NCBI RefSeq assembly: GCF_028009165.1
Contig: NC_079243.1
Coordinates: forward strand, 2,976,001-3,040,000
Length of the DNA: 64,000 nucleotides
Origin: Akanthomyces muscarius
Lineage: Eukaryota; Ascomycota; Sordariomycetes; Hypocreales; Cordycipitaceae
Direction of reading: 5' to 3'
The notes under the pieces were generated by a model that had not been told where the DNA came from, ran no database searches, and saw only the letters and a program-made list of their open reading frames with translations. The position numbers were made by a program, and so were the translations under genes. Shown here in pieces: positions 1-10,971 of the stretch (position 1 is the stretch's first letter; the number at the start of each line of letters is the position of its first letter).

Positions 1-179
1 CGTGCTTTGATTGACTTGTTTGGAACAAAAATTCGGGAGGCAGCGAGAAGAATAGCGACAGAGACGGATATCAAAATGTATATAGCATTATCCAACTCGA
101 AGCGTTCAGAGGAGGAGCATTTTTGGAGACGCATGAGAATAGAGAAATATCTTGAACTGATTCCAAACGGAAGCGCGTG

Positions 180-1557
180 ATGTCTAGTACTATCAATGGT
201 GGCACGAGCGAGCGCATGCTTGATGACAATGTACGTAGTGGGCGAGGTACTTGCGCTCTTTTTCGACTCGCCAAGCAGTATTGATGTTTCCATGGAGAAA
301 GTGCACCGGTAATCGATCCGCAATGGCAGCAGAAAGACCAGCTAGAGCCGTCTGCGTTCATTATGATGCAACTTTCGGACCGGATAGGGTTGCTTTGCCA
401 GGACAATAAAGTCTTGAAGAAGCAGGGCTCTATCCTCGGCGTCCAGAAGATCTGGAATTCATTTTATGCTTACATGGCACAAGCAATGGTCATTTTAAAC
501 GAGCATATCCGCCGTCGTCACCCTGCACGGTTCACTCTGTACAGAGTACTCGATTTCATCGTTCTCGAGGTATGCTATCACTCCGCATATAATACGATCA
601 CATCCGAATCACGCTAGGTGATGTATGCACACGCTCATGCAGTCGCACTAGTTGGATTATTTGGACTCGCCATGGCGCGCTCATATGCGAGGTCTGATTG
701 CCCTCGTTGACTTGTACGGTGGCCTCACATCCGTTCTGGGACGAGAGAATGAGTCTCCAATGCCTGGCATGAGGATTGCGCTCTGGTATGAGTACGCAGC
801 GCGTTATTTCTTTCGGATCGTATTGCTGACCATCCATTTGGCGCTTTGCATTAGCATCGGCATCTCTTGCAATTCAACCAGTCCTACTACCGACCAGCTT
901 TCTGGTATGGAGCATTGGACTGATGATGAATGCGTTCGAGTGTTTAACTCCCATATTGTCTTCTCTCTACCGTGTCCAACCACCTTGTTCCTTGCTATGC
1001 GTCACATCACGCATTTGAGAATTGCGGCTAGTGAGGCGCCGCATAGTTCCACACCTAACCTTATAGCGGCGGCAAAGAGTATTGCTCTTGAAATATGTAC
1101 CTTTTCTCCCGAAAATTGGGTGCGAGACCCGCATGTACTCACTTCTAAAGCTGCCAAAGCCTACGCACGCGCCTTTAAGACTGCCATGATACTGTACGCT
1201 GTGCTCTCACTCCCAAAAAAGCTGGCACAGCCATTTATCGATGATCGGAGAGGGTCGCGTCATGCGCGTTTATACTATCGCAGCGCTCTATGGACCGCCA
1301 TTTCCCACACGAATGATATACCGAGTCCGCGATCTACGATGGGGTGGCCGCTAGCTGTTCTCGGCGCGTCCTACTGGGATGGACCGGCACAAGACCAGGC
1401 AGTCATTTTACATGAGCTTGACGACATTCGATATGGCGTACCTGGTGTGACCAGCGCACCCGTAGCGCTGTCGCAGACGCTCTACATGTTTTGGCAATCG
1501 GGAAAAACAAGATGGGATGACTGCTTTACCAGGCCTATTAGTGTTCTGATGGCATAA
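180..1557 (+). CDS. Fungal-specific transcription factor, regulatory (Fungal_trans_2-like) part; N-terminus not resolved
   Basis: Likely C-terminal two thirds of a Zn2Cys6-type regulator. The segment 652-1557 carries WRAHMRGLIALVDLYGGL and, near the end, WPLAVLGASYWDGP, both typical of the Fungal_trans_2 regulatory region. An 82-bp phase-0 intron (GTATGC...CACTAG, 570-651) joins it to an exon open from 285 (MQLSDRIGLLCQDNKVL). Upstream of 285 the same frame is open from 180 but is interrupted by TGA at 282-284, which may lie in a further intron or be a real stop. No Zn2Cys6 cluster is visible, so the DNA-binding end is either left of the window or lost. It abuts a RIP-mutated transposon, which fits a decaying subtelomere-like setting. 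The family call is firm for 652-1557 and weak for the upstream model. Confidence 0.55.
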
Positions 1558-1940
1558 AACTCGGATATTCGCTCCCAATCCCAGTGCCTAGACAAGTGGT
1601 CAAATGCACTAAGCAGCTGAGCTCGGAGTGTATGAACTGATCTTTTTAAGATAAGCAACGCTCTTCTACAATTATGTTCTACATTCGCTTATATAATTCT
1701 CGAGCATTAGCTTCTGTGATCATTCACTAGCAAGACGCGAAAGCGCCTGACAGTAGCTAAAATCAACGACACTTATCGTTTGACTCGCAAACCACTTCAA
1801 ACATGAGCGACCGGCGCATCCCCAGGTCGACGCTATTCGTCCCGTTTCCCGAGTCAGGCTCTTTCTGAGTAAAAATCTTCGAATGAGTACCTCGGCCAGA
1901 GAAGAATCTGGAGCCGCTTCCAAAAGGAGGAAATGGGCGC
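1558..1940. other. Spacer between regulator and transposon copy 1
   Basis: I see no gene here. Base composition is ordinary up to about 1970 and then becomes almost pure A/T at the transposon. Confidence 0.5.
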
Positions 1941-3734
1941 CGTCATTCCACCCACTTCAACACCAAACCTATATTACTAGAACTGTGTTTTCTTATATAA
2001 TTATAATTATCTTAACGTCAAATTATATACATATAATAATACCTTCTAAATATACTAAATAGGCCCTTTAAAATACTATTTAGGATATAATTAGCGGTAT
2101 AAAACTCTATATTACTATATAGTAGTAAGAAGTACTATAATTAATAATATAGGAATAATTAAAGGGTAGAATATTATATAAAAAGGCTTTTAAGGTTATA
2201 TAAAAGCTTCTATTAATATAAGAAAAGGATTTAAAAGGCTAGATATTAATTTAAGACACTCTAAATAACCTACTAACTTATAAGTAGATTTAATAGATAG
2301 TAGGTAAGTTAGCTAGAATTAATAATAATATAAAACTAGTTAGTAAGAACTAAATATAAGGTTTTATTTAAAGAAATTTAGAAATTAAGACCTTAAAAAG
2401 TAAAAGACTTAATTTCTAAAAGACTAATAGTATTTTATCTTATATTATATAGAGTTTCTTTAAACTTCTAATAATTAATACTATAAATAAGATACTTTTT
2501 AGTAACTAATATAATATAAATAAGACTAGGCTTATAATAAGCTAATAAAAGAATAACTTAGTACTAAGATTATTATAAAAAAGAATTACCTTAAAGAAAT
2601 AGTCTAAAATATACTATTAGAGTATAATCTTTAAGTATATCTTAGTATTAAAAAAGAACCTTATTTTATTAGTCCTTTTTAATAGTAAAAATATTTAAAA
2701 ATAATAGTTTCTTAAAGAACTAGGCCTATTTAAAGACTAGAAGTTTTAAGTAATAAACTAAGATTAGACTAATAATAAAATTATACTCTATTAGCTTTAA
2801 GTTATTTTTATTTTAAAAATAAAACTATTATTAGACTAATATTACTTTCTTATTATTAATAGTTATAAAAACTATTATATAATAGAATTTTTATATAAAT
2901 ATTATTATTATAATATATACTTTCTTTTCTTATTAGTTTATAGCTTATATATTCTTTAACTTTTAGATATAGTTATATTTAGTTTAATTAAAGCCTATTA
3001 TTATAAAAGGTTTAATAAATAACCTACTAATAATAATTCTTTATCTATTAGAAAAAGGATTTTTCTTAAAAGCTATATTATTATTAAGGTAGTTAGTCTA
3101 TTAAATTAAAATATCTATACTAGGTAGTAAAGGTCTAGATTATAGCTAATTAATATAGTAAAGTTATTAATAAGTAAGTTATTAGTTAATTTAGTTATAA
3201 TAATACTAAAAATAATACCTTTAAGGCTAAAAATTATACTTATAGAAGCCCTATTAGAGGTTAAAGTACCCTCTAATAAATACCTACTATAATATCTTTT
3301 TACTAATAGTATAAACCCTTTAATAAGTTAATATACTATTAAGTTAATATAATAAAAGATTAAAAAGTAATTTAATACTTAAAGGGTTTAATTAGTTATT
3401 TTAAAGTAAAAGAATATAAAGTTTAAGATATTAATAAAACTATTAATATAAAAAAAAAAGAAGAAAATTAATCCTAATCTTAATTCTATCTTTATTAGAA
3501 TTATAGATATTAAAAATATATATAGCTTATTTAAGAGGTAATTAATAAGACACTTATATAATATTTTAATAATTAAAGCTAAGAAATAATTATTTAGTTA
3601 ATTCTATATCTACTAGTATATTTATTTTATTATTATAACTTAATTTAGATATATTATATAGCTTCTAGAAAGTGGTGTGTGAGATGTGTGTCGCGCCGAG
3701 ATATGGGTAGGGCCAAGACGTGGGTGGCCGACGT
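1941..3734 (+). mobile_element. Fot1/pogo-like DNA transposon, copy 1, RIP-degraded, left end damaged
   Basis: This about 1.8 kb A/T-rich block aligns along its whole length, in the same orientation, with the block at 4556-6391. Shared landmarks include AGAACTGTRTTTTCT near the left end (1979 and 4637), TAGGCCCTTTAAAA, and TTAGAAAGTGGTG near the right end. From the first landmark to the outer right end both copies are about 1757 bp, so the interiors are colinear. The right inverted end (to CCGACGT, followed by TA) is intact. On the left only about CGTCATTCCACCCACTTC remains and some 45 bp present in copy 2 are missing. No open reading frame of useful length survives; nearly all G:C pairs are gone, as expected of RIP. 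Confidence 0.75.
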
Positions 3735-3914
3735 TACAGTGCGCTGCTCTGAGATGACCGTCAGGTCGGAGGACGGTACCCGGCATTGGCATCGTGGATG
3801 TCTATGTGGGCGGCCATCCTCATATGGATATGCACCAGCAGCACCGGCCGTGGTAAGTTGTCAAGGAATCAGGAATTAGGTCTGCGACAGACTATTGGTA
3901 ATTTGAAAATTTGA

Positions 3915-4436
3915 TCTTGCAGTAATTATGCAAGAGATAAGATTGCTGTCGCAGGCAAGACACTTCCCGAAGGCACGTCCGCCATGAAGAACCAACCTAT
4001 GTTGACAACATACAAGGATCGCACAGTCACAGTCAAGCTCAAAGACAACGGGATTATCCAGCGACACCGGACACGTCCGTCATCATGGACCAAACAGCAA
4101 GTCGAATCAGCAGTGCGCGCCAACGCCACCACCAAGTCGGTCACGGTGGTGGCGGCACACCTACTCAAGAGCGGCGACGTTCAGATTGTCACCAAGACAA
4201 CGACGGAAACGAAGCAACTAACAGAAAATCATGGATGGATCAAAAGCCTGGGCGAAAATGCGGAACTCGTCGTTCCACTCGTCGACGCCGCCCCCGCATT
4301 GCTCGAAGTGTATGTAGACGATATGAACAACCCGAGAATCAGCATGCGGGACGGCACGCACGCTAGAGGCTTCACTGGCGTACGTGTCTGGGAGACCTCG
4401 GCAAAAGTGGACAATTATATGGTTCGTGGTCTGTAA
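3915..4436 (+). pseudogene. Relic of non-LTR (LINE, Tad1-like) retrotransposon ORF1
   Basis: A 174-codon frame, open from 3915 and containing an ATG at 3984, reads through YKDRTVTVKLKD, then VTVVAAHLLKSGDVQI and LGENAELVVP. This order matches the gag-like ORF1 protein of fungal Tad1-type LINEs, which binds element RNA. The usual CCHC knuckles and the ORF2 endonuclease/reverse transcriptase are absent, so only a fragment remains. It sits exactly between the two RIP-mutated DNA transposon copies yet has normal base composition, so it was either too short for RIP or arrived at a different time. Family assignment is from motif recognition only. Confidence 0.55.
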
Positions 4437-4555
4437 AGCTGGACAATGGATATCATGTCTAAGCCATTAAATAGTTTCTAATCCCAAAACATGGTATATT
4501 AAGCGCTGACTGTGAAATGAAAATTGGAAACCCTGGAAAGAGAACTGCACGTGTA

Positions 4556-4597
4556 ACGTCGGCCACCCACTTCTTGGCCCTACCCACCTCTTGGCCC
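4556..4597 (+). repeat. Left terminal inverted repeat of transposon copy 2
   Basis: Matches the reverse complement of 6350-6391 at all but one position (T versus C in CTTYTTGG). It is preceded by TA at 4554-4555. Confidence 0.85.
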
Positions 4598-6349
4598 AGT
4601 CAACCTAGCCACCTTAACACCTAACCTACCTTTTTAGAACTGTATTTTCTCGTGTAATTATTATTATCTTAACTTTAAATTTTCTATATATAATAATACC
4701 TCCTAAATATATTAAGTAGGCCCTTTAAAACGCTATTTAGAATATAGTTAGTAATATAATACTCTATATTATAGTAGAGTAATAAGGAATATTATAGTTA
4801 ATAATATAAGTTTAACTTAAAGGTATAATATTATATAAAGACACTTTTAAAGTTATATAAAAGCTTCTATTAATATAAAAAAAGGATTTAATAAGCTAGA
4901 TATTAATTTAAGATACTTTAAGTAACCTACTAACTTATAAGTAAGTCTAGTAGATAGTAGCTAAATTAGTTAAGTTTAATAGTAATATAGAACCTCTTAA
5001 TAAGAACTAAATATAAGGTTTTATTTAAAGAAATCTAAAAATTAAGACCTTAAAAGGTAAAAGACTTAATTTTAAAAGGATTAATAGTACTTTAACTTAT
5101 ATTATATAAAGTTTCTTTAAGCTTCTAATAATTAGTACTATTAAAGAGATACTATCTAATAATTAATATAATATAGATAAGACTAAGCTTATAATAAGCT
5201 TCTAAAAGAATAGACTAATATTAAGGTTATTAAAGAAGAGAATTACCTTAAAGAAATAATCTAAGTTATACTATTAGAGTATAATTTTTAAGTATATCTT
5301 AATAATAGGTAAAAGTCTTACTCTATTAGTTCTTTTTAATAGTAAGAATATTTAAAAATAATAGTTTTTTAAAAAATTAGGCTTATTTTAAGACTAGAAG
5401 TTTAAAGTAATAAACTAAAGTTAAACTAATAATAAAATTATAATCTATTAGCTATAAGCTATCTTTATTTTAAAGATAAAACTAATAATAAGTTAGTATT
5501 ACCTTCTTATTATTAATAGCTATAAAAGCTATTATATAATAGAATTTCTATATAAATATTATTACTATAATATATACCTTCTATTCCTACTAGCTTATAG
5601 TTTTTATATTCTTTAACCTCTTAATATAACTATATTTAGTTTAATTAAAGCCTTCTATTATAAAGAGCTTAGTAATTACTCTTATAATAATAATTCTATA
5701 TCTATTAGAAAAAGGATTTTTCTTAAATATTATACTATTACTAAAGTATCTAGTTTATTAGATTTAAATATTTATATTAAGTAGTAAAAGTCTAGTTTAT
5801 AACTAGTTATATTAGTAAAGCTATTAATAAGTAAGTTACTACTTAATCTAGTCTTAATAATACTAAAAATAATAACTTTAAAACTAAAATTAATACTTAA
5901 TAAAGGCTTACTAAAAGTTAAAATACTATCTAATAGATACTAACTTTAATACCTTTTTTTAGATAGTATAAATCTAATAACTAGCTAATATACTATTAAG
6001 CTAATATAATATAAAATTAAAAAGTAATTTAATAGCTAATAAGCTTAGGTAGTCCTTTTAAACTAAAAAAATATAAAGTTTAAAGTATTAAATAAGATAT
6101 TAATCTAAAAAAAATAAAAGAAAGTTAATACTAATCCTAATTCTATTTTTATTTAAATTATAGATATTAAAAATATATATAACTAACTTATAAGATAACT
6201 AATAGGGACTATAAGAGATATTCTAATAATTAAACTAAAAGAATAATTATTTAGTTAATTTTATATCTAATAGTATATATATTATACTATTTTAATTTTA
6301 TTTAGACTTATTATATAGCTGTTAGAAAGTGGTGCGCGAGATGTATGTC

Positions 6350-6391
6350 GGGCCAAGAGGTGGGTAGGGCCAGGAAGTGGGTGGCCGACGT
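6350..6391 (-). repeat. Right terminal inverted repeat of transposon copy 2
   Basis: Inverted partner of 4556-4597, followed by TA at 6392-6393. The same end is found in copy 1 near 3690-3734 with a few substitutions. Confidence 0.85.
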
Positions 6392-6597
6392 TACCAGTTA
6401 TAACTGCAGTTGAGGTGGCACCGCCTCCGCAAGGCTACGTCTACAGCGTCAGCTTTCCGTTGGCAACGTTCTAAGGCTGTCAAAGCCTTAAACCCACCGT
6501 ATTATATTAAATTAAATATATTATAGTTCTTATTCTGACCACATTACATAATGTATTAAAAATTGCACGCTGGTTGGTACCTGAAGATATCGACAGT

Positions 6598-6875
6598 TAT
6601 ATAAAGCGCCGTCACACCCTTCTTCAAGTAGAGTAGAATCAAATCAGAATAATTCCTCCACTACCCGACTTATAAGCTGCTTCACAATGCATTTTATCAC
6701 AACCCTCCTTACACTGGCATCTGCCGCCACTCTTGGCTATATAAAGCGCCGTCACACCCTTCTTCAAGTAGAGTAGAATCAAATCAGAACAATTCCTCCA
6801 CTACCTGACTTATAAGCTGCTTTACAATGCATTTTATCACAACCCTCCTTACACTGGCATCTGCCGCCACTCTTG
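6598..6875 (+). repeat. Tandem 140-bp duplication of promoter, 5' leader and signal-peptide start
   Basis: The segment starting TATAAAGCGCCGTCACACCC occurs at about 6599 and again 140 bp later at about 6739, with only a few differences over about 137 bp. Each unit carries a TATAAAG box, a leader, an ATG (6687 and 6827) and the codons for MHFITTLLTLASAATL. The first unit's frame runs on into the second unit's TATA region and stops after 29 codons, so it can only make a short peptide. The second unit reads into the full gene. Confidence 0.9.
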
Positions 6876-7282
6876 TCTACAGCGCAGAGACAGGCACCAC
6901 CTGGAACGTCCAGCGCCTGAAGCAGAACTGCGGAAAAGGCGGCTGCAACCAATCATTCTACATCAACGGCGATCTTAGAAACTCTGGAGACCCCTTTGCT
7001 CCTATCTTTACCCGCCAGTTTGACTCCCGCTGCACTCTGGGGATGGGCACCGGATGGACGGCGTGCCAGAGCCAGATCCCGTACACGCCCGAGGACAAGG
7101 GTGGCCTCGCGAGGATGGAATGGAATCAGGACAAGAAGGAGGTCGTGGTTTCGTTTACGTGGCTGATAGAGTATGGGGCGAAGAATGTGAATAAGACGGG
7201 TCGCATGGTGGTCGAGCCGACTGGGCGGTGGGATGTCGCCAAGTGCCTCCAGATGCCTGTCAGCTCCAAGGAGGAGGTGTAA
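6827..7282 (+). CDS. Small secreted cysteine-containing protein
   Basis: A 151-residue protein with a clear signal peptide (MHFITTLLTLASAATLVYSA), so it is predicted to be secreted. The mature part has six cysteines (NCGKGGC, then one after SR, one in GWTACQ and one near the C-terminus), one N-glycosylation sequon in the NQS stretch and another at NKT. No family is recognised. Size, secretion and position beside transposons fit a candidate effector, but that is inference. The start at 6827 lies 140 bp downstream of a near-identical decoy start made by the tandem duplication. The nearest TATA box (6739) is about 85 bp upstream of this ATG. Confidence 0.75.
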   Translation: MHFITTLLTLASAATLVYSAETGTTWNVQRLKQNCGKGGCNQSFYINGDLRNSGDPFAPIFTRQFDSRCTLGMGTGWTACQSQIPYTPEDKGGLARMEWNQDKKEVVVSFTWLIEYGAKNVNKTGRMVVEPTGRWDVAKCLQMPVSSKEEV

Positions 7283-7595
7283 ATGAATCGCTTGAGGGAT
7301 AAAGCTTTTGCCGATACTAGATATTGAAAGCTCAATTTACGTTGAATTCACTTGGACTAAGATACCTCTGTGATGTTGCTGGACTATGCTGTGCTGAAAT
7401 GAGTCGAAGAAATGATGCCCGATAATTTTGGAGCGTGGTCAATATTCTGTGTTTCTTTTCTGCTTTTTTGGCGATTCTGCTGCTAAATATCAGAGCCTGG
7501 AGCGCTAAGTGACGAGATAGGCGTGCAACTTGGATTCAAATTGTAGAATAGCTAATCGTATTGAACAACACTAATACTGATTCTGTAAACTCTAT
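7283..7595. other. Convergent intergenic spacer
   Basis: 3' flanks of two convergent secreted-protein genes. No gene or strong motif seen. Confidence 0.5.
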
Positions 7596-8135
7596 CTATT
7601 TCTTCGCCGGAGCTCTGACAATCTTGATGATGATTCCCTCCGGCTTCGCGCCACTGTTCTTGTACTCGGGCGTGTTGTACAGCGGGTTGCTCAAGTTCGC
7701 CGTCACGCCCATCATACCACCATTCGTGCCGCAGCCGTAGAGACTATTCTTGGCCTCCTCCGGCGTCGCGGACGCACCGCCGTCGATCGCCCGCGCGAGA
7801 TCCTCGTACAGGATGGACGAGTTGGTGCGCGGGCTGATGTGCTTGGCGAGCGCCAGCACGGTGCCCGCGTCCGTCACGGGGAGCGACCACTCGGCGCAGT
7901 CGCCGATGGCCTTGAGCATGTTCCAGAACTTGGCCGCGCCCTGGTTGTTGTCGGAGATGTAGCGGAGGACGTCGGCGACGTACTTGACGTCCTCGAGGTC
8001 GACGTGCTGGGACTCGCCGCCGTTCTGGCCGAAGCAAACCTTTTGAGCCGTCTCGCCGCATTGACCACGGGGGAAAGCAACAGATGCGTACGAGACGCCG
8101 AAGAGGGCGGAGATGAGAAGGGTTTGAGATAACAT
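7596..8135 (-). CDS. Secreted protein of unknown family
   Basis: A 179-residue intronless protein beginning MLSQTLLISALFGVSYAS, a good signal peptide. The mature chain has four cysteines (RGQCGETAQKVCFGQNG, GDCAEW, YGCGTNGG), two N-glycosylation sequons (NSS and NLS) and a basic C-terminus. I do not recognise a family. A TATA-like AAATATATAC lies upstream (about 8268-8277). It sits between another small secreted protein and the LysM gene, so the neighbourhood is rich in secreted products. Third-codon positions are strongly G/C, supporting real coding. Confidence 0.75.
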   Translation of the reverse strand: MLSQTLLISALFGVSYASVAFPRGQCGETAQKVCFGQNGGESQHVDLEDVKYVADVLRYISDNNQGAAKFWNMLKAIGDCAEWSLPVTDAGTVLALAKHISPRTNSSILYEDLARAIDGGASATPEEAKNSLYGCGTNGGMMGVTANLSNPLYNTPEYKNSGAKPEGIIIKIVRAPAKK

Positions 8136-8869
8136 TGTGTAATGATTCTTTACAGAGAGCCCAGCAAGGAGGTGTAATGGAGTTCAGTATGGGGATAAAG
8201 GGAATGGTATTTGCTTGTGAGATGCAAACAAGGTTTTCTAAATGGGTTTAACCCGTCGCTACCTTTTAAATATATACGACTATTCTTTGATGCTCAAGCT
8301 CGGAAAGCCATTGCAAATCTATGACTTTATACATACTACGCATTTAACAAGGCTACGTCTTAACATCGCGGCATATCATCACAATTTTCATGCAGACGTT
8401 CGTGTTCTAATGCCGAGATAATATTTCATATATCGACGAAGGTCTAGACCGTGAAATAAGACCGAAGGATTTAATATATTATATTCACTTTATCACAATT
8501 TATGTTAATATATAGCGTCGTAAACTACCGCCTATTAGGCCTTATTTCCAGATTAAGTGATACCACCTACTCGCTACTTAGCTATTACATAATATAGTAT
8601 GCTTTTATATTCAGTCTTATCGCGCTCTTCGTAATTCTTTATAGAGTCTTTTTAAATTATTATTATAGCATATTTTAGACAGAGTATGCATTTTAATCAC
8701 GCATATAATGCGGCAGTGGCGAAATATTCCACATATAGTTATAAGCTATATACGTTATCTAGTAAAGACATATAGTTTAACAGTAAAGGTATTTGTAGTA
8801 ATAATAAACACGGTTATAGAAATTTTAATGTGTAATTTCAGTGTAAATAACTAATCTGAGCTGACATAA
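8136..8869. other. Intergenic, AT-leaning
   Basis: Holds the promoter of the minus-strand secreted gene at its left end. The rest is moderately A/T-rich and I see no gene in it. Confidence 0.5.
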
Positions 8870-9997
8870 CTATGCATACTGAGGTGGCCGACACTCTCTA
8901 AACTGCGGTTGACTGTATTCACTATGTGTTAGTAATCGTACAAATCCCAAGAACAAGTTACTCACCAGCCTTCCTCGCAGTCCTCTGGAAGGGAACCGCA
9001 TTTTCCATATTTATTGCAGCAGCTTCCCGAGAATACACCGCAGGTATAGCCTTGGAGTCCACCGCAAGTGCCATCCGGTGTTGTGCCCGTCAGCCAGGGA
9101 AGCGCAGAGTCTCCGGTGCTTCGCTTGGCAGGCTTTTGCAAATCTTCACACTTCCCGGATTGACAGACACCCTTCCCGCAGAAAGCAGTGCCATTGCCAC
9201 ACTTGCCGTCTAAGTTGCAGCAGGATCCTTGGATACCGGCGCACATACGGTAGCCATGTGCCTCGCCGCAGGTTCCATCAGTGCTGAAGGACTGGTCCCC
9301 CGAACACCAACCCTCGTAGCAAGTTCCGTCAGCGCAATCGTCTCTAGTTCATTGGTGAAAGTTGACAGTTAGTCTTGGTTCAACCTGGAGCAAAAGAGGG
9401 GTTGGTACTTGGTATCGCCGCATGTCCATGTCAGAGAGTTGCAGCACGGTTTGGCAGTTCCTTTGCATGTTGCGTTCTTGTGCTTAGGGCCGCAAAGCCC
9501 GTCATACGCACGAAGCGGTTCAATGTCTAGGAAATATGTGAGCGTGAACATCAACAAGCGGGGACTCAAGTCGCTGCTCAAGACTTACATCCTTCAATGC
9601 AGTACCACCCCATCGGCTCCATGTTGCTGCAGTCCTTCTTCACACTTGGGTTGAGGGCAAAGAATTCCTCGACGGTGATGCTGTACTCGTTTGCCATGGC
9701 GGTGCACGTATAGTAGTTGACGTCTTTGCCAGCACCGACTTCTTTGATACACATGACGTCCCCGGGCTTGGGATGTTCATCGTCGTCGCCATCATCATCA
9801 TCACTGGCCTTGTTGTTTTCGGGGCTTGAGAAAGTCGAAATTGGCTCGCCAGTGTCTTTGTTCCATTTGTAAGGCCGGCATTCATTCTTCGCAAAAGAAA
9901 GCGTGCCTAGCGAGAGAAGCACAAGATGCTGACAATGGAATCGAAGCAGAGTTGACAGCAGAACCATTGTGAAGGAGGCAATTAGACTAACAGTCAA
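8870..9997 (-). CDS. Secreted LysM and CBM18 (hevein-type) chitin-binding protein
   Basis: Four exons on the minus strand: 9589-9997, 9409-9526, 8966-9343 and 8870-8912. The introns are 53-65 bp; the last has a perfect TACTAAC branch site. The product is about 315 residues: a hydrophobic signal region, an acidic linker (DDDDGDDDEHPKPGD), a LysM domain (NYYTCTAMANEYSITVEEFF ... LNPSV, closing with WYCIEG), then cysteine modules of hevein type. The final one ends CEEGCQPQFREC only when the last intron is removed, which decides that intron. LysM binds chitin or chitooligomers and CBM18 binds chitin, so it should act in or on the cell wall. It is transcribed divergently from the nuclease-GH55 gene at 10972. 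Such LysM proteins are known neighbours of killer-toxin-like chitinases in fungi; here the partner is a GH55 protein. Start could be 9997 or the ATG at 9967. Confidence 0.85.
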
Positions 9998-10971
9998 ATA
10001 AAGATTCTAGGTGATCCAGAAATGAAGAAAGCAATGTTGATGGGGAGTTTGGTTGATAAATTTTACCTAGAAAGGCGTCGGGGGTTCATTGCCTCACGGG
10101 GATTGTGTCTTCGGCGATGGCGCAGCCAAGGGTCATTGCATTTCTGCGTGCGACACTGTCACGTTCACGGAGGATTTGCGCCGATGGATGGCCGAAAGTA
10201 AGCGGACAGAATTGAACTTGCATATATTTCTTGCAGTATTATAATACGACAAATTGATATTGCATTTGTGGCTGTGCTGTGCTGTGCATATGCATGTCGA
10301 AATATATTACTGTCGGCCTTTGACTTCCAATTGCAGCACCATGCAGCGGCCAGACAGACACTGTCGCTTAAGGTGGAGAATGCAATATGCTTAAAGTGAT
10401 GCGAACGCTAATTTCGTGAGTTTATTATTTCACCATACAAAAGTACGATATCGACAAGGCTGCGTTAATTGGTGGCGCAAGCAGCTGACGCCACCAATAG
10501 ATCGCACAGCGCTGCATACATCCTATTACAGATTGATAACGGTGCGGAGACCATGTAATATGCAGATATTGCAATATCTAGAGCCTGAATGTTCAACGTT
10601 TTGGTTACACTTCGCCATCACTTGACCAAATCTAGGACATACAAGTCGCGCAACATCCATTATGACTCTTTCGTAGGATTTCTTAACAGATTTTGTAACC
10701 TGATGGGAGCGCGTGCGGTTGAACGCCACAATTTACTTGATACTATTGGTAGCCTGCACGTTGCATCTGCTTTCAAGACTGATATGGAATCCATTGAATA
10801 AGAATAAAATGCAACGTAACCTTGACCTTGGAAATAAGGGCTTCAAAATCTATACAATTCTCTATTGTTCAAATCGTATTGCTTAAATTGTATTTTCAAA
10901 TCGTCAAGAAAGTACATCCAGTCCATTCTTCTCACAGCTGGTAACACTCTGATGCCCAGCGCTAAGGCAAC
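9998..10971. promoter_or_regulatory. Divergent promoter region between the LysM gene and the nuclease-GH55 gene
   Basis: The two genes are head to head and 974 bp apart, so this span must hold both promoters and could co-regulate them. It includes a short GTGCT repeat (GCTGTGCTGTGCTGTGC, about 10266-10285). Reading frames inside it lack codon bias or recognisable content. No specific operator can be named. Confidence 0.45.

Larger units (their letters stand above)
4556..6391 (+). mobile_element. Fot1/pogo-like (Tc1/mariner) DNA transposon, copy 2, with intact inverted ends, RIP-degraded
   Basis: The element begins ACGTCGGCCACCCACTTCTT and ends with its inverted complement; the terminal inverted repeats are about 42 bp with one mismatch (4556-4597 against 6350-6391). 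A TA dinucleotide lies directly outside each end (4554-4555 and 6392-6393), the target-site duplication used by Tc1/mariner and Fot1/pogo elements. Total length (1836 bp) and TIR length are close to the known Fot1 values (about 1.9 kb, 44 bp). The interior is almost all A/T, with no transposase frame left. The TIRs keep normal composition. Confidence 0.8.

Noticed and set aside
1941..6394. AT-rich blocks considered as a centromere or mitochondrial insertion
   Set aside because: Inverted ends, TA duplication, two colinear copies and ordinary DNA between them fit RIP-mutated transposons better.
7744..8132. Several overlapping frames on both strands within the secreted-protein gene
   Set aside because: GC-rich third positions of the real minus-strand gene open the other frames; only that gene has a signal peptide.
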